Part shown: positions 5,174-12,741 of the stretch, piece after piece | How positions within the stretch are numbered: position 1 is the first letter of the stretch | How the letters are laid out: every line of letters begins with the position of its first letter | Origin: an uncultured Bacteroides sp. | Lineage (GTDB): Bacteria; Bacteroidota; Bacteroidia; Bacteroidales; UBA11471 | Length of the DNA: 12,741 nt | Assembly: GCA_905210875.1 (NCBI GenBank) | Contig: CAJLYN010000043.1 | Coordinates: 1-12,741, forward strand | Direction of reading: 5' to 3' | Position numbers and translations under genes: made by a program | The notes under the pieces: model-generated | Told to the model about the DNA's origin: nothing | Seen by the model: the letters and a program-made list of their open reading frames with translations, nothing else | Databases searched by the model: none

Positions 5174-7780
5174 ATGCAAGACCAAAAACGATTACAGATT
5201 ACCGGAATATCGACCCAGCAGCCTCCGTCGGTCTCGCCCGATGGAGAGTGTAGCCACATGGTCAATCTCCGTTGCCGCGATGGGGTGTGGACACCTGTCG
5301 GAACGCCTGCCTGCCGCTATACTCCGGCCGACGCTTCCCACCGCCTTCTCTTTGTCCATGCCAACGAGGCCTACAAGCACTATTTTACCTATGACGGTAC
5401 AAATTTGTATTATGAGGCCGATGAGGCCGACGGACAGATAACGCCGGTGCAAGAGCCTCAAAGTTTTGAAATACCCGACATACAGCGTATAGAGGCGGTG
5501 GAAAACGCCATGGTTGTATTCACCGGGGAGAAGATGCTTTATCTTTTCTTTACCGATGGCTCCTATCATTTTCTGGGTGAATGTCCCGAATTTCCAGAAA
5601 TATCCTTTTCCATGTCGGGAAAGACGGTAAAAGAAGAGACTTGGAACGATTATGCCCTTGTCTCTCCATCGCCCAATGACGAAACCTTTGTGCTCTCCGA
5701 CAACGATAAGGTGCGCTTTTCATCGCTGGTCTATGGCACATACAGTCGGGTCAAAAGCGCGTTGCTCGACGATGGGTACTTGTCATACCCGTTTTTGGTG
5801 CGTTACGCCCTGAGGCTTTACGACGACAGTTACATCTATCCTTCTCCGCCGGTGTTGCTGTGTTGTTCCGATGCCTTGCCGTTTGGAAACGATCTGGCTT
5901 CGTTGTGCCTCGTGAAAGACGATAAGGTAACGCAGTTGCTGCATAACCCCTTTACGTTGTCGGGTGAGAAGGTGCATTACACGGTAAAGAAAGCCAACCT
6001 CGCACAGTGGAGCGACATTGTGAAGGGTATCGACATATTTTTTTCGCGCGAATTGCCTTTGGTCAAGGACGATACCATTGAACAGTATCGTATCAGTGCC
6101 GAACTGAACGGTAATGGCGACCCGGCCAGTGTCTTGCGTTTTTCGGTTCCTCTATTGTCCGACTCTGAACAGCGGGAACAGATTATCAACGAGTCGCTTT
6201 TCTATAAGGTGGCTACGCTCGACATAGAGACGTTGACAGAAGGTCTCGGGACGGCGAAGCTGCTGGAATATTCCTGCTCGCTGGCCAACCTGGTGCAGCA
6301 GCGCGTGCTCTCGGTCGACAACTTCTCGCTCCATACCCTTCGGGCCAAGGAGTCGTATGTCTACAACGGAAGGCTCCATCTGGCCAACGTTACGACGCGG
6401 TTTTTCGACGGCTATCCGCTTTCGCTCTTTTCGGTGAATCAAGACAACTATCATGGCGAGGCAATGTCGACTTACGTTGGGAAAGGGTTTGTGAGGGTTA
6501 CGCTCAAAGGTACCATGGGACAAAGCGTGTTGATAAAGGACTTTGCCCCCGATGTGTTCCGTCTTTCGCCCTATTTGTCTTATCCCGACAGCCGGGCCGT
6601 ATCGCTGGAAATTATAGGCCTTACCGAATCGGACTCACCTAACCGTTACAATCATTTTACGCTGAAACCCTCTCCCAATGAAAATATGGCCTACTACCTC
6701 CACCCGTCATTCTCTCCCATAACCCTGAACTCGAATCAGGAGTCGATGGGTGGAACGTTATATTCCGAGGTGAAGAATCCCGAAGAGTATGTGCCCGGCA
6801 AGATGCGGGTGTCGGCGGTTTACAATCCCTTTTCGTTCCCGCAGAATCTCACCTACACCCTTTCCACCGGAGCCATATTCGGTATGGCGGCGGCTACGGC
6901 GGCACTGTCGCAAGGACAGTATGGTGAGTTCCCGCTCTATGTCTTCACGACCGATGGTATTTGGGCCTTGCGACAGGGCAGTGGCGATATGTTATATGCC
7001 AGCCAGTCGCCGGTCAACCGCGAAGTGGCATTGTCGCCCCGTCATATCATTTCGGTCGACGACGCGGTGCTTTACCTCTCGGAGCAAGGGCTCATGGCGT
7101 TGCAGGGGTCCGAAGTGTCGCTCTTGTCACAGCCTTTCGAGGGGGGTCCCGATGACACGCCGGGCGATGCCGTCTCATTGCTCTCAGAGGCTCCGGCGGT
7201 CGGTGCGACGGCGGCCGATGAGACCCCCTTCTATACGTTTGTAACAACGGCCGAGGTCGGGTATAACTATATCGAGAAGGAACTGCTTTTTCTCTCGCCC
7301 GACTATCCTTATATGTGGGTTTTCGACCTGACATCGGCGCAGTGGGCACGGCGCAGTGTCACCTATGAAGCGTTTTATTCGCTCTATCCCAGTCTGCTGG
7401 CGATAGGTCCGTCCGGGGAAGTCTATGACTTGTGCGACGAGCAGACCTATGAGGAGGTGGAGATTGCGCTTATAACCCGGGCCGTGAAGTTGTGGCCCGA
7501 TGTGCCGAAACGCATACCTCGTCTGGCCATACGGTGTGGCGACGAAGAGGGCGTTGCGCTCTCGCTCTCGGTGTGGGGAAGTAACCGGGCAGAGCAGGGG
7601 TATGGCTGCATCTACCGGGCGCAGGTCGATGGCCCTCTGCCAGGGCGTCTCCTGCTGAACACCTATGCACCACCTTATAAATACCACCGGCTGGCGGTTT
7701 CGGGCAGGGTGTCTCCCCGTTTCCATCTCGATGCCGTCGATGTATCGTTTGAGCCGGTGGTTTCGACGAAGTTGTCGTGA
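5174..7780 (+). CDS. Large phage-type structural protein, candidate tail nozzle/stabilisation protein
   Basis: This 868-residue protein has no signal peptide or membrane segment and is rich in short beta-strand-like segments. It opens with QITGISTQQPPSVSPDG and a segment NLRCRDGVWTPVGTP that recalls nozzle or stabilisation proteins of short-tailed phages (T7 gp12 and P22 gp10 types: a repertoire of NL.P..GVW.P.G followed by a beta-propeller). Around residues 587-645 it has PLYVFTTDGIWAL and then a NREVALSPRHII segment and a YLSEQGLMAL segment, also typical of such propeller-containing tail proteins. An acidic/Ala-rich stretch sits near residues 655-690. It ends FHLDAVDVSFEPV. It is divergent from the portal gene, as expected if it binds under the portal ring. 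The upstream TTG at 5087 is inside the control region, so the ATG at 5174 is the start. No sequence search was possible; the nozzle call is moderate and a general virion-protein call is firmer. Confidence 0.6.
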   Translation: MQDQKRLQITGISTQQPPSVSPDGECSHMVNLRCRDGVWTPVGTPACRYTPADASHRLLFVHANEAYKHYFTYDGTNLYYEADEADGQITPVQEPQSFEIPDIQRIEAVENAMVVFTGEKMLYLFFTDGSYHFLGECPEFPEISFSMSGKTVKEETWNDYALVSPSPNDETFVLSDNDKVRFSSLVYGTYSRVKSALLDDGYLSYPFLVRYALRLYDDSYIYPSPPVLLCCSDALPFGNDLASLCLVKDDKVTQLLHNPFTLSGEKVHYTVKKANLAQWSDIVKGIDIFFSRELPLVKDDTIEQYRISAELNGNGDPASVLRFSVPLLSDSEQREQIINESLFYKVATLDIETLTEGLGTAKLLEYSCSLANLVQQRVLSVDNFSLHTLRAKESYVYNGRLHLANVTTRFFDGYPLSLFSVNQDNYHGEAMSTYVGKGFVRVTLKGTMGQSVLIKDFAPDVFRLSPYLSYPDSRAVSLEIIGLTESDSPNRYNHFTLKPSPNENMAYYLHPSFSPITLNSNQESMGGTLYSEVKNPEEYVPGKMRVSAVYNPFSFPQNLTYTLSTGAIFGMAAATAALSQGQYGEFPLYVFTTDGIWALRQGSGDMLYASQSPVNREVALSPRHIISVDDAVLYLSEQGLMALQGSEVSLLSQPFEGGPDDTPGDAVSLLSEAPAVGATAADETPFYTFVTTAEVGYNYIEKELLFLSPDYPYMWVFDLTSAQWARRSVTYEAFYSLYPSLLAIGPSGEVYDLCDEQTYEEVEIALITRAVKLWPDVPKRIPRLAIRCGDEEGVALSLSVWGSNRAEQGYGCIYRAQVDGPLPGRLLLNTYAPPYKYHRLAVSGRVSPRFHLDAVDVSFEPVVSTKLS

Positions 7781-7790
7781 GAAGACAAAA

Positions 7791-7827
7791 ATCAGGCCGT
7801 CTCAAACCGATTTTGAGACGGCCTGAT
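7791..7827. terminator. Bidirectional hairpin terminator between nozzle-like gene and sufS
   Basis: A perfect 16-bp stem (7791-7806 with 7812-7827) has a 5-nt loop. It begins 10 nt after the nozzle-like stop. On the minus strand it is followed by TTTTT, giving a strong terminator for the suf operon; on the plus strand the downstream ATTATCC is weaker. Confidence 0.88.
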
Positions 7828-7864
7828 GATTATCCTGTTGTATAAGTGGTCGGGGCAGGGTCGG

Positions 7865-9082
7865 TCAGAACATGGAGGCCACTCGTTTTACGGCCTGGAC
7901 AAAAGCCTCGCACTCTTCTTGCGTGTTGTACAGGGCAAACGAGGCGCGCAGCGTTCCTACGATGCCGAACCGTTCCATGAGCGGTTGGGCGCAATGGTGG
8001 CCCGACCGCAGGGCAAACCCCAGCTTGTCGAGCAGCATGCCCATGTCGTAGGGGTGAATGTCGCGCACAAGAAACGAGATGACGCCACACTTCTGGGGGG
8101 CTGTGCCGTAGATGCGTATGCCGTCAACCTCTTCCAGGAGCCGGCGGGTGGTGTATTGCAACAGCTCCTGTTCGTGGGCGGCAATGTTTTCTATGCCGAT
8201 GCGGTCGATGTAGTCGAGGGCGCTGGCAAAGGCCATCGTCCCGATGTAGTCGGGGGTCCCGGCCTCGAACTTGAACGGCAGCTCATTGAAGGTGGTCTTT
8301 TCAAAGGTTACATGACCTATCATCTCGCCGCCGCCCTGGTAGGGAGGTATGGCGTTGAGCCACTTCTCTTTGCCGAAGAGAACACCAATGCCGGTAGGCC
8401 CGTACATTTTGTGGGCCGAGAATACATAGAAGTCGACATCGAGAGCCTGCACGTCGACCCGGTGGTGCAGGGCACCCTGCGCTCCGTCGATGAGTACCGG
8501 TACCTCGTGCCGGTGGGCCCGGTCGATAATCTCCTTGATGGGGTTGACCGTGCCCAGTACATTCGAAACGTGGGTGATGGAGACCAGTCGGGTCTTTTCG
8601 TTGAATGCCGCTGCGAAAGCCTCCATGTCGAGTACGCCGCGGTCGTCGATAGGTATGACCCTCAGCCGTATGCGGCGCGTTGCTTGGAGAAGTTGCCACG
8701 GCACGATGTTGGCGTGGTGTTCCATCTCTGATATGATAACCTCGTCGCCGTCGTGCAGAAAAGCCTGTCCGAAGGAGTGAGCCACCAGATTTATCGACTC
8801 GGTCGTGCCCCGAGTGAAGATGATTTCCCGATCGCTGGCCGCGTTGAGAAACTGCTGTACGCGTCGGCGGGCGTGTTCGTGTCCGTCGGTAGCCTCTTGG
8901 CTCAGGCGGTGAACGCCGCGGTGAACGTTGGCATTGATGCGGGTGTAACCGTCGGTGATGGTGTCGATGACACAACGCGGTTTCTGCGAGGTGGCGGCGT
9001 TGTCGAGATAGACCAGCGGCTTGCCATATACCTCGCGGGTGAGAATGGGAAAATCTTGTCGTATCTTTTCGATGTCGAGCAT
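7865..9082 (-). CDS. sufS: Cysteine desulfurase SufS
   Basis: SufS is a PLP enzyme that removes sulfur from cysteine as an enzyme-bound persulfide and hands it to the SufBCD scaffold. The 405-residue product matches the family length. PLP-binding Lys225 is in VFSAHKMYGPTG, and persulfide Cys364 is in ALRSGHHCAQP, the RxGHHCA form of type II desulfurases. Start choice: the frame is open upstream to 9328, but that part is antisense-frame sequence within sufD. The ATG at 9082 has a strong Shine-Dalgarno site and gives MLDIEKIRQDFPIL, the normal N-terminus. It is the last gene of the suf cluster, 17 nt after sufD, and ends at the hairpin at 7791-7827. A SufE/SufU partner is not in the window. Confidence 0.97.
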   Translation of the reverse strand: MLDIEKIRQDFPILTREVYGKPLVYLDNAATSQKPRCVIDTITDGYTRINANVHRGVHRLSQEATDGHEHARRRVQQFLNAASDREIIFTRGTTESINLVAHSFGQAFLHDGDEVIISEMEHHANIVPWQLLQATRRIRLRVIPIDDRGVLDMEAFAAAFNEKTRLVSITHVSNVLGTVNPIKEIIDRAHRHEVPVLIDGAQGALHHRVDVQALDVDFYVFSAHKMYGPTGIGVLFGKEKWLNAIPPYQGGGEMIGHVTFEKTTFNELPFKFEAGTPDYIGTMAFASALDYIDRIGIENIAAHEQELLQYTTRRLLEEVDGIRIYGTAPQKCGVISFLVRDIHPYDMGMLLDKLGFALRSGHHCAQPLMERFGIVGTLRASFALYNTQEECEAFVQAVKRVASMF

Positions 9083-9088
9083 GGCATT

Positions 9089-9096
9089 CCTCCTTT
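9089..9096 (-). promoter_or_regulatory. Strong Shine-Dalgarno site fixing the sufS start
   Basis: On the minus strand AAAGGAGG lies 6 nt before the ATG at 9082. Such a full site is uncommon beside the AT-rich leaders of the other genes here and decides the start of sufS against the longer open frame. Confidence 0.8.
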
Positions 9097-9099
9097 CGA

Positions 9100-10440
9100 T
9101 TACTGACAGATGCGGCAGCCGGCACACTTGTCGAGGGTGCCTCTGAAACGGCGCTCGACCATCTTGTGCAGCCGCTCTTTCAACTGTTCGATGCGAACTT
9201 TCTCTATGACGTCGTGGGTGAAGGCCACCATGAGCAGCATGCGGGCCTCGGCTTCGGGTATGCCGCGCGAACGCATGTAGAAGAGGGCGTTCCCGTCGAG
9301 CTGGCCCGTTGTGGCACCGTGGCTGCACTTCACGTCGTCGGCGTAGATTTCGAGTTGGGGTTGGGTATAGATGTGTGCCTCCTTGGTGGTGCAGAGGTTG
9401 CGGTTGGTCTGTATGGCCGAGGTCTTCTGAGCTCCTTGGCGCACGAGAATACGGCCGTTGAAGACACCTGTGGCCGAGTCTTCGAGTACATACTTGAAGA
9501 GTTCGTCGCTGGTGCAGCGGGCCGCCTTGTGGTCGATGAAGGTGAAGTTGTCGACCGCCTGCCGCTTGTCGGCCACGGCCATGCCGTAGAGGTGGGTCTC
9601 GGCCCCTTCGCCGTCGAGGGCGATGTAGTAGTTGTTGCGGGTATACCCGTTATGCAGGGTGATGCCGTTGACCAGGACGTTGGAGTCGGACTCCTGCCGT
9701 ATGAATGTCGACGCTACCCGGTGGGTGTTGAGTGTCGACTCTTCGAGGTCGTAGTAGTCGAACGTGGCACGAGGGCCGACAAAGATTTCGTTCACCGTCG
9801 AGGTCAGGAAGTTACCCTTGTCGAGGGTGTGGTCGCAGGAGAGCAGTCGCACCTGTGCCCCCTCTTCGAGTATGATGAGCAGACGCCGGTTGGCCATGAA
9901 GTCGTGGGCACCGTGCAGGAGATGTACCAGTTGCAGCGGTGCCTCGATTTGTACGTTGCGCGGAACATAGAGGAAGAAACCTTCTTGTACGAGTGCCGTG
10001 TTGAGAGAAACCGTCCCGTCTTTGTCGGTGCGGGCGAGCCGGCCGTAGTAGCGCTCTACCAGTGCGGGATAGTTCGTGGCGGCCTCGCGCAGGCTGCAAG
10101 CCACTACACCTTGGGGCAGTGCCGGGTCGCCACCTCCCAGGAAGATATCTCCGGCGAAGAAGTAGGGCCGGCTTTCGAGGTCGGGAACGGCGCAGCGGAA
10201 AGTCTCCTTGAAATCGACTTTCGGGGTTATCCGGGCCAGGTTCAGACCGTAATCGGGGGCGTAGAAGGCCTCGACATCGGTGTGCAGAAAGGCTTCCTGC
10301 GATTTTCCGGGGAGTCCCAGATGTTCAAAGTCGCGCATGGCCTCTTCGCGCCGGCTGTTCAGCACCGGAGCCGAATGGCTGTCGATGAGGGCCCGGTTTT
10401 GGTGGAAGAGGTCGATATATTGTTGTGCTGCATTCTTCAT
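9100..10440 (-). CDS. sufD: Fe-S cluster assembly protein SufD
   Basis: SufD is the SufB paralogue in the SufBC2D scaffold that builds Fe-S clusters with ATP from SufC. The 446-residue product has the SufBD beta-helix core; conserved stretches include IQTNRNLCTTKEAHIYTQPQ and the segment around KCSHGATTGQLDGNALFYMRSRGIPEAEA. The last residues are KCAGCRICQ, a C-x2-C-x2-C tail (Cys439, 442, 445) absent from the E. coli protein as I know it. It lies 15 nt downstream of sufC and 17 nt upstream of sufS, in one operon. ATG 10440 has no obvious Shine-Dalgarno site. Confidence 0.95.
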   Translation of the reverse strand: MKNAAQQYIDLFHQNRALIDSHSAPVLNSRREEAMRDFEHLGLPGKSQEAFLHTDVEAFYAPDYGLNLARITPKVDFKETFRCAVPDLESRPYFFAGDIFLGGGDPALPQGVVACSLREAATNYPALVERYYGRLARTDKDGTVSLNTALVQEGFFLYVPRNVQIEAPLQLVHLLHGAHDFMANRRLLIILEEGAQVRLLSCDHTLDKGNFLTSTVNEIFVGPRATFDYYDLEESTLNTHRVASTFIRQESDSNVLVNGITLHNGYTRNNYYIALDGEGAETHLYGMAVADKRQAVDNFTFIDHKAARCTSDELFKYVLEDSATGVFNGRILVRQGAQKTSAIQTNRNLCTTKEAHIYTQPQLEIYADDVKCSHGATTGQLDGNALFYMRSRGIPEAEARMLLMVAFTHDVIEKVRIEQLKERLHKMVERRFRGTLDKCAGCRICQ

Positions 10441-10455
10441 AGTGGTAGGACAAAT

Positions 10456-11208
<753 letters not shown>

Positions 11209-11264
11209 ATTTCTGTATGGATTTTAATTCGTTGTGAAGAGGTTTCTTTTGCTTCTGTCTCGGG

Positions 11265-12554
11265 TTATCCGACCGAACCTTCGAGGGTGATTTGCAGTAG
11301 TTTCTGTGCCTCGACGGCAAATTCCATCGGGAGCTTGCTCATCACCTCCTTGGCATATCCGTTGACGATGAGGCCTACTGCCTCTTCGGTGGGAATACCC
11401 CGCTGGTTGCAGTAGAAAATCTGTTCTTCGTTGATTTTCGAGGTTGTCGCTTCGTGTTCCACCACGGCCGTGTCGTTCTTGATGTCCATGTAGGGGAAGG
11501 TGTGGGCTCCGCACCGGTCGCTCAGCAGCAGACTGTCGCACTGGGTGTAGTTGCGGGCGTTGTCGGCGCCCGGAGCCACGCGCACCAGTCCGCGGTAGCT
11601 GTTCTGGCTCTGGCCGGCCGAGATACCTTTCGATACGATGGTACTGCGGGTATTCTTGCCGATGTGTATCATCTTGGTGCCGGTGTCGGCTTGCTGATAG
11701 TTGTTGGTAACGGCCACGGAGTAGAATTCACCCACCGAGTTGTCGCCGGCCAGTATGCAGCTGGGGTATTTCCAGGTGATGGCCGAGCCGGTCTCGACTT
11801 GTGTCCATGAGATTTTGGAGTGGTCACCCTTGCAGAGTCCCCGTTTGGTGACGAAGTTGTAGATACCGCCGCGGCCCTCCTTGTCGCCGGGATACCAGTT
11901 TTGCACGGTCGAATATTTGACCTCGGCCCGTTCGTGGGCTCTGATTTCCACGATGGCGGCGTGCAGCTGGTTCTCGTCGCGCATGGGCGCCGTGCAACCT
12001 TCGAGGTAGCTTACATAGCTGTCGTCGTCGGCGATGATGAGGGTGCGCTCAAACTGTCCCGTGTTGGCCGCATTGATGCGGAAATAGGTCGACAGCTCCA
12101 TGGGGCAGCGCACCCCTTTGGGTATGTACACAAACGACCCGTCGCTGAATACCGCCGAGTTGAGGGCGGCGAAGAAGTTGTCGCGGTAAGGAACTACCGA
12201 GCCCAGGTATTGGCGCACAAGGTCGGGGTAGTCTTTCACCGCCTCGCTGATGGAGCAGAAGATGATGCCCAGTTCGGCCAGCTTCTCCTTGAAGGTGGTT
12301 TTCACCGATACGCTGTCCATGACGGCGTCGACGGCGATGCCCGATAGCTTCATCTGCTCTTCGAGCGAGATGCCGAGTTTGTTGAAGGTGTCGAGCAGTT
12401 CGGGGTCGACCTCATCGAGGCTTTTGGGCGCATTTTTGGTCTTGGGCGCGGCGTAGTAGCTGATGGCCTGGAAGTCGATGTCGGGAATGTCGAGATGTGC
12501 CCAGTGGGGCATTTCGAGGGTTTTCCAGTAGGCAAAGGCTTTGAGCCGGAAGTC
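11265..12554 (-). pseudogene. sufB: SufB lacking its N-terminus at a junction (about 429 native residues)
   Basis: SufB is the core scaffold on which the Fe-S cluster is built. Residues from [12 protein letters not shown] to the end are typical Suf[30 protein letters not shown] (its Cys, codon 11511-11513, corresponds to the essential Cys405 of E. coli), VEHEATTS, and the ending [18 protein letters not shown]. The frame stays open to an ATG at 12734, but the roughly 60 residues before about base 12554 do not resemble SufB. They are the antisense of a dipeptidase gene. About 50 native N-terminal residues (the part with the usual G..TDI motif up to EW.L.FR) are missing. The left boundary is certain; the junction is placed within about 10 bases. 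In an intact genome sufB should be complete; here either the gene is broken or the assembly is chimeric. It is followed by sufC. Confidence 0.85.
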
Positions 12555-12557
12555 GCC

Positions 12558-12741
12558 GGTGGTATTGGCGAAGAGGATTTCCTCACACTCGTGCTTCCGT
12601 ACGTTACCACCGCCCGCGAGGGTGTGGAACGTTTGGGTGCGCTGCTTGAGGAATTTGGCACCTATGAGATGAACGGCGTTGCCTTCTCCGACGTTGACGA
12701 GATTTGGTGGCTGGAAACCGTTGGCGGCCATCATTGGATCG
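12558..12741 (+). CDS. Internal fragment of a C69-family dipeptidase (both ends missing)
   Basis: In the plus frame read from 12558 (codons GGT, GGT, ATT, GGC, GAA...), the translation is [16 protein letters not shown], then [17 protein letters not shown], then [17 protein letters not shown] and [10 protein letters not shown]. This is a textbook internal segment of C69 (PepD-type) N-terminal-nucleophile dipeptidases, especially the DEIWWLE..GGHHWI block. The frame runs off the right edge. On the left it stops resembling the family at about 12545-12558, where SufB similarity begins on the other strand. The two genes therefore meet in inverted orientation. The catalytic N-terminal Cys of the dipeptidase is not in the window. 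Confidence 0.85.

Noticed and set aside
1..7780. A recent, complete prophage
   Set aside because: The phage genes are separated by core operons in mixed orientation and there is no integrase, repressor or attachment repeat in the window.
7826..8731. 301-residue plus-strand frame over sufS
   Set aside because: Antisense to the PLP and cysteine motifs of sufS, and it starts inside the terminator hairpin.
9083..9328. Upstream extension of SufS to a start at 9328
   Set aside because: The extra residues overlap the end of sufD out of frame and a strong Shine-Dalgarno site marks the ATG at 9082.
12555..12734. A novel N-terminal extension or new domain on SufB
   Set aside because: The opposite strand of exactly this stretch encodes a well-known dipeptidase block, so the extension is antisense sequence rather than a domain.

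Overview
The window reads as a piece of a Bacteroidales-type (Bacteroidota) chromosome. The supporting signs are Bacteroidota-style promoters (TTTG, about 20 bp, TAnnTTTG), AT-rich leaders mostly without Shine-Dalgarno sites, a DUF4919-type secreted protein, and a sufB-sufC-sufD-sufS cluster. I cannot name the genus. The housekeeping content is rplU-rpmA (ribosomal proteins L21 and L27), a low-molecular-weight tyrosine phosphatase followed by the DUF4919-like gene, and the suf iron-sulfur cluster assembly genes on the minus strand.

Three phage-type virion and packaging genes lie among these genes: the nuclease end of a large terminase (1-629, +, running off the left edge), a full-length portal protein (3037-4974, -), and an 868-residue protein that looks like a short-tail nozzle or stabilisation protein (5174-7780, +). 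Portal and nozzle are divergent and share a 199-bp control region. Each ends at a hairpin terminator (2917-2960 and 7791-7827), so the pair forms an insulated cassette. The terminase sits apart from it, just upstream of the rplU promoter. All three reading frames are intact and resemble their neighbours in composition. No integrase, repressor, capsid, lysis gene, attachment site or decay is visible in the window. Intact DNA-packaging and tail genes dispersed among core genes suggest a domesticated phage system, possibly a gene-transfer-agent-like particle derived from a short-tailed phage. This is an inference and needs genome-scale checks.

The portal/nozzle intergenic region has a striking two-fold symmetry. 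A perfect 13-bp inverted repeat (5068-5080 and 5096-5108) is flanked at exactly equal distances by two outward-facing -7-like boxes (5033-5040 and 5136-5143), and neither has a TTTG -33 element at the normal spacing. This looks like a shared, activator-dependent switch for the two genes.

The right edge holds a hidden junction. The sufB frame stays open to base 12734, but only the part up to about 12554 resembles SufB. Beyond that, the opposite strand encodes a recognisable internal piece of a C69-family dipeptidase. The native SufB N-terminus is missing. This is either an assembly chimera or a real inversion or rearrangement breakpoint.
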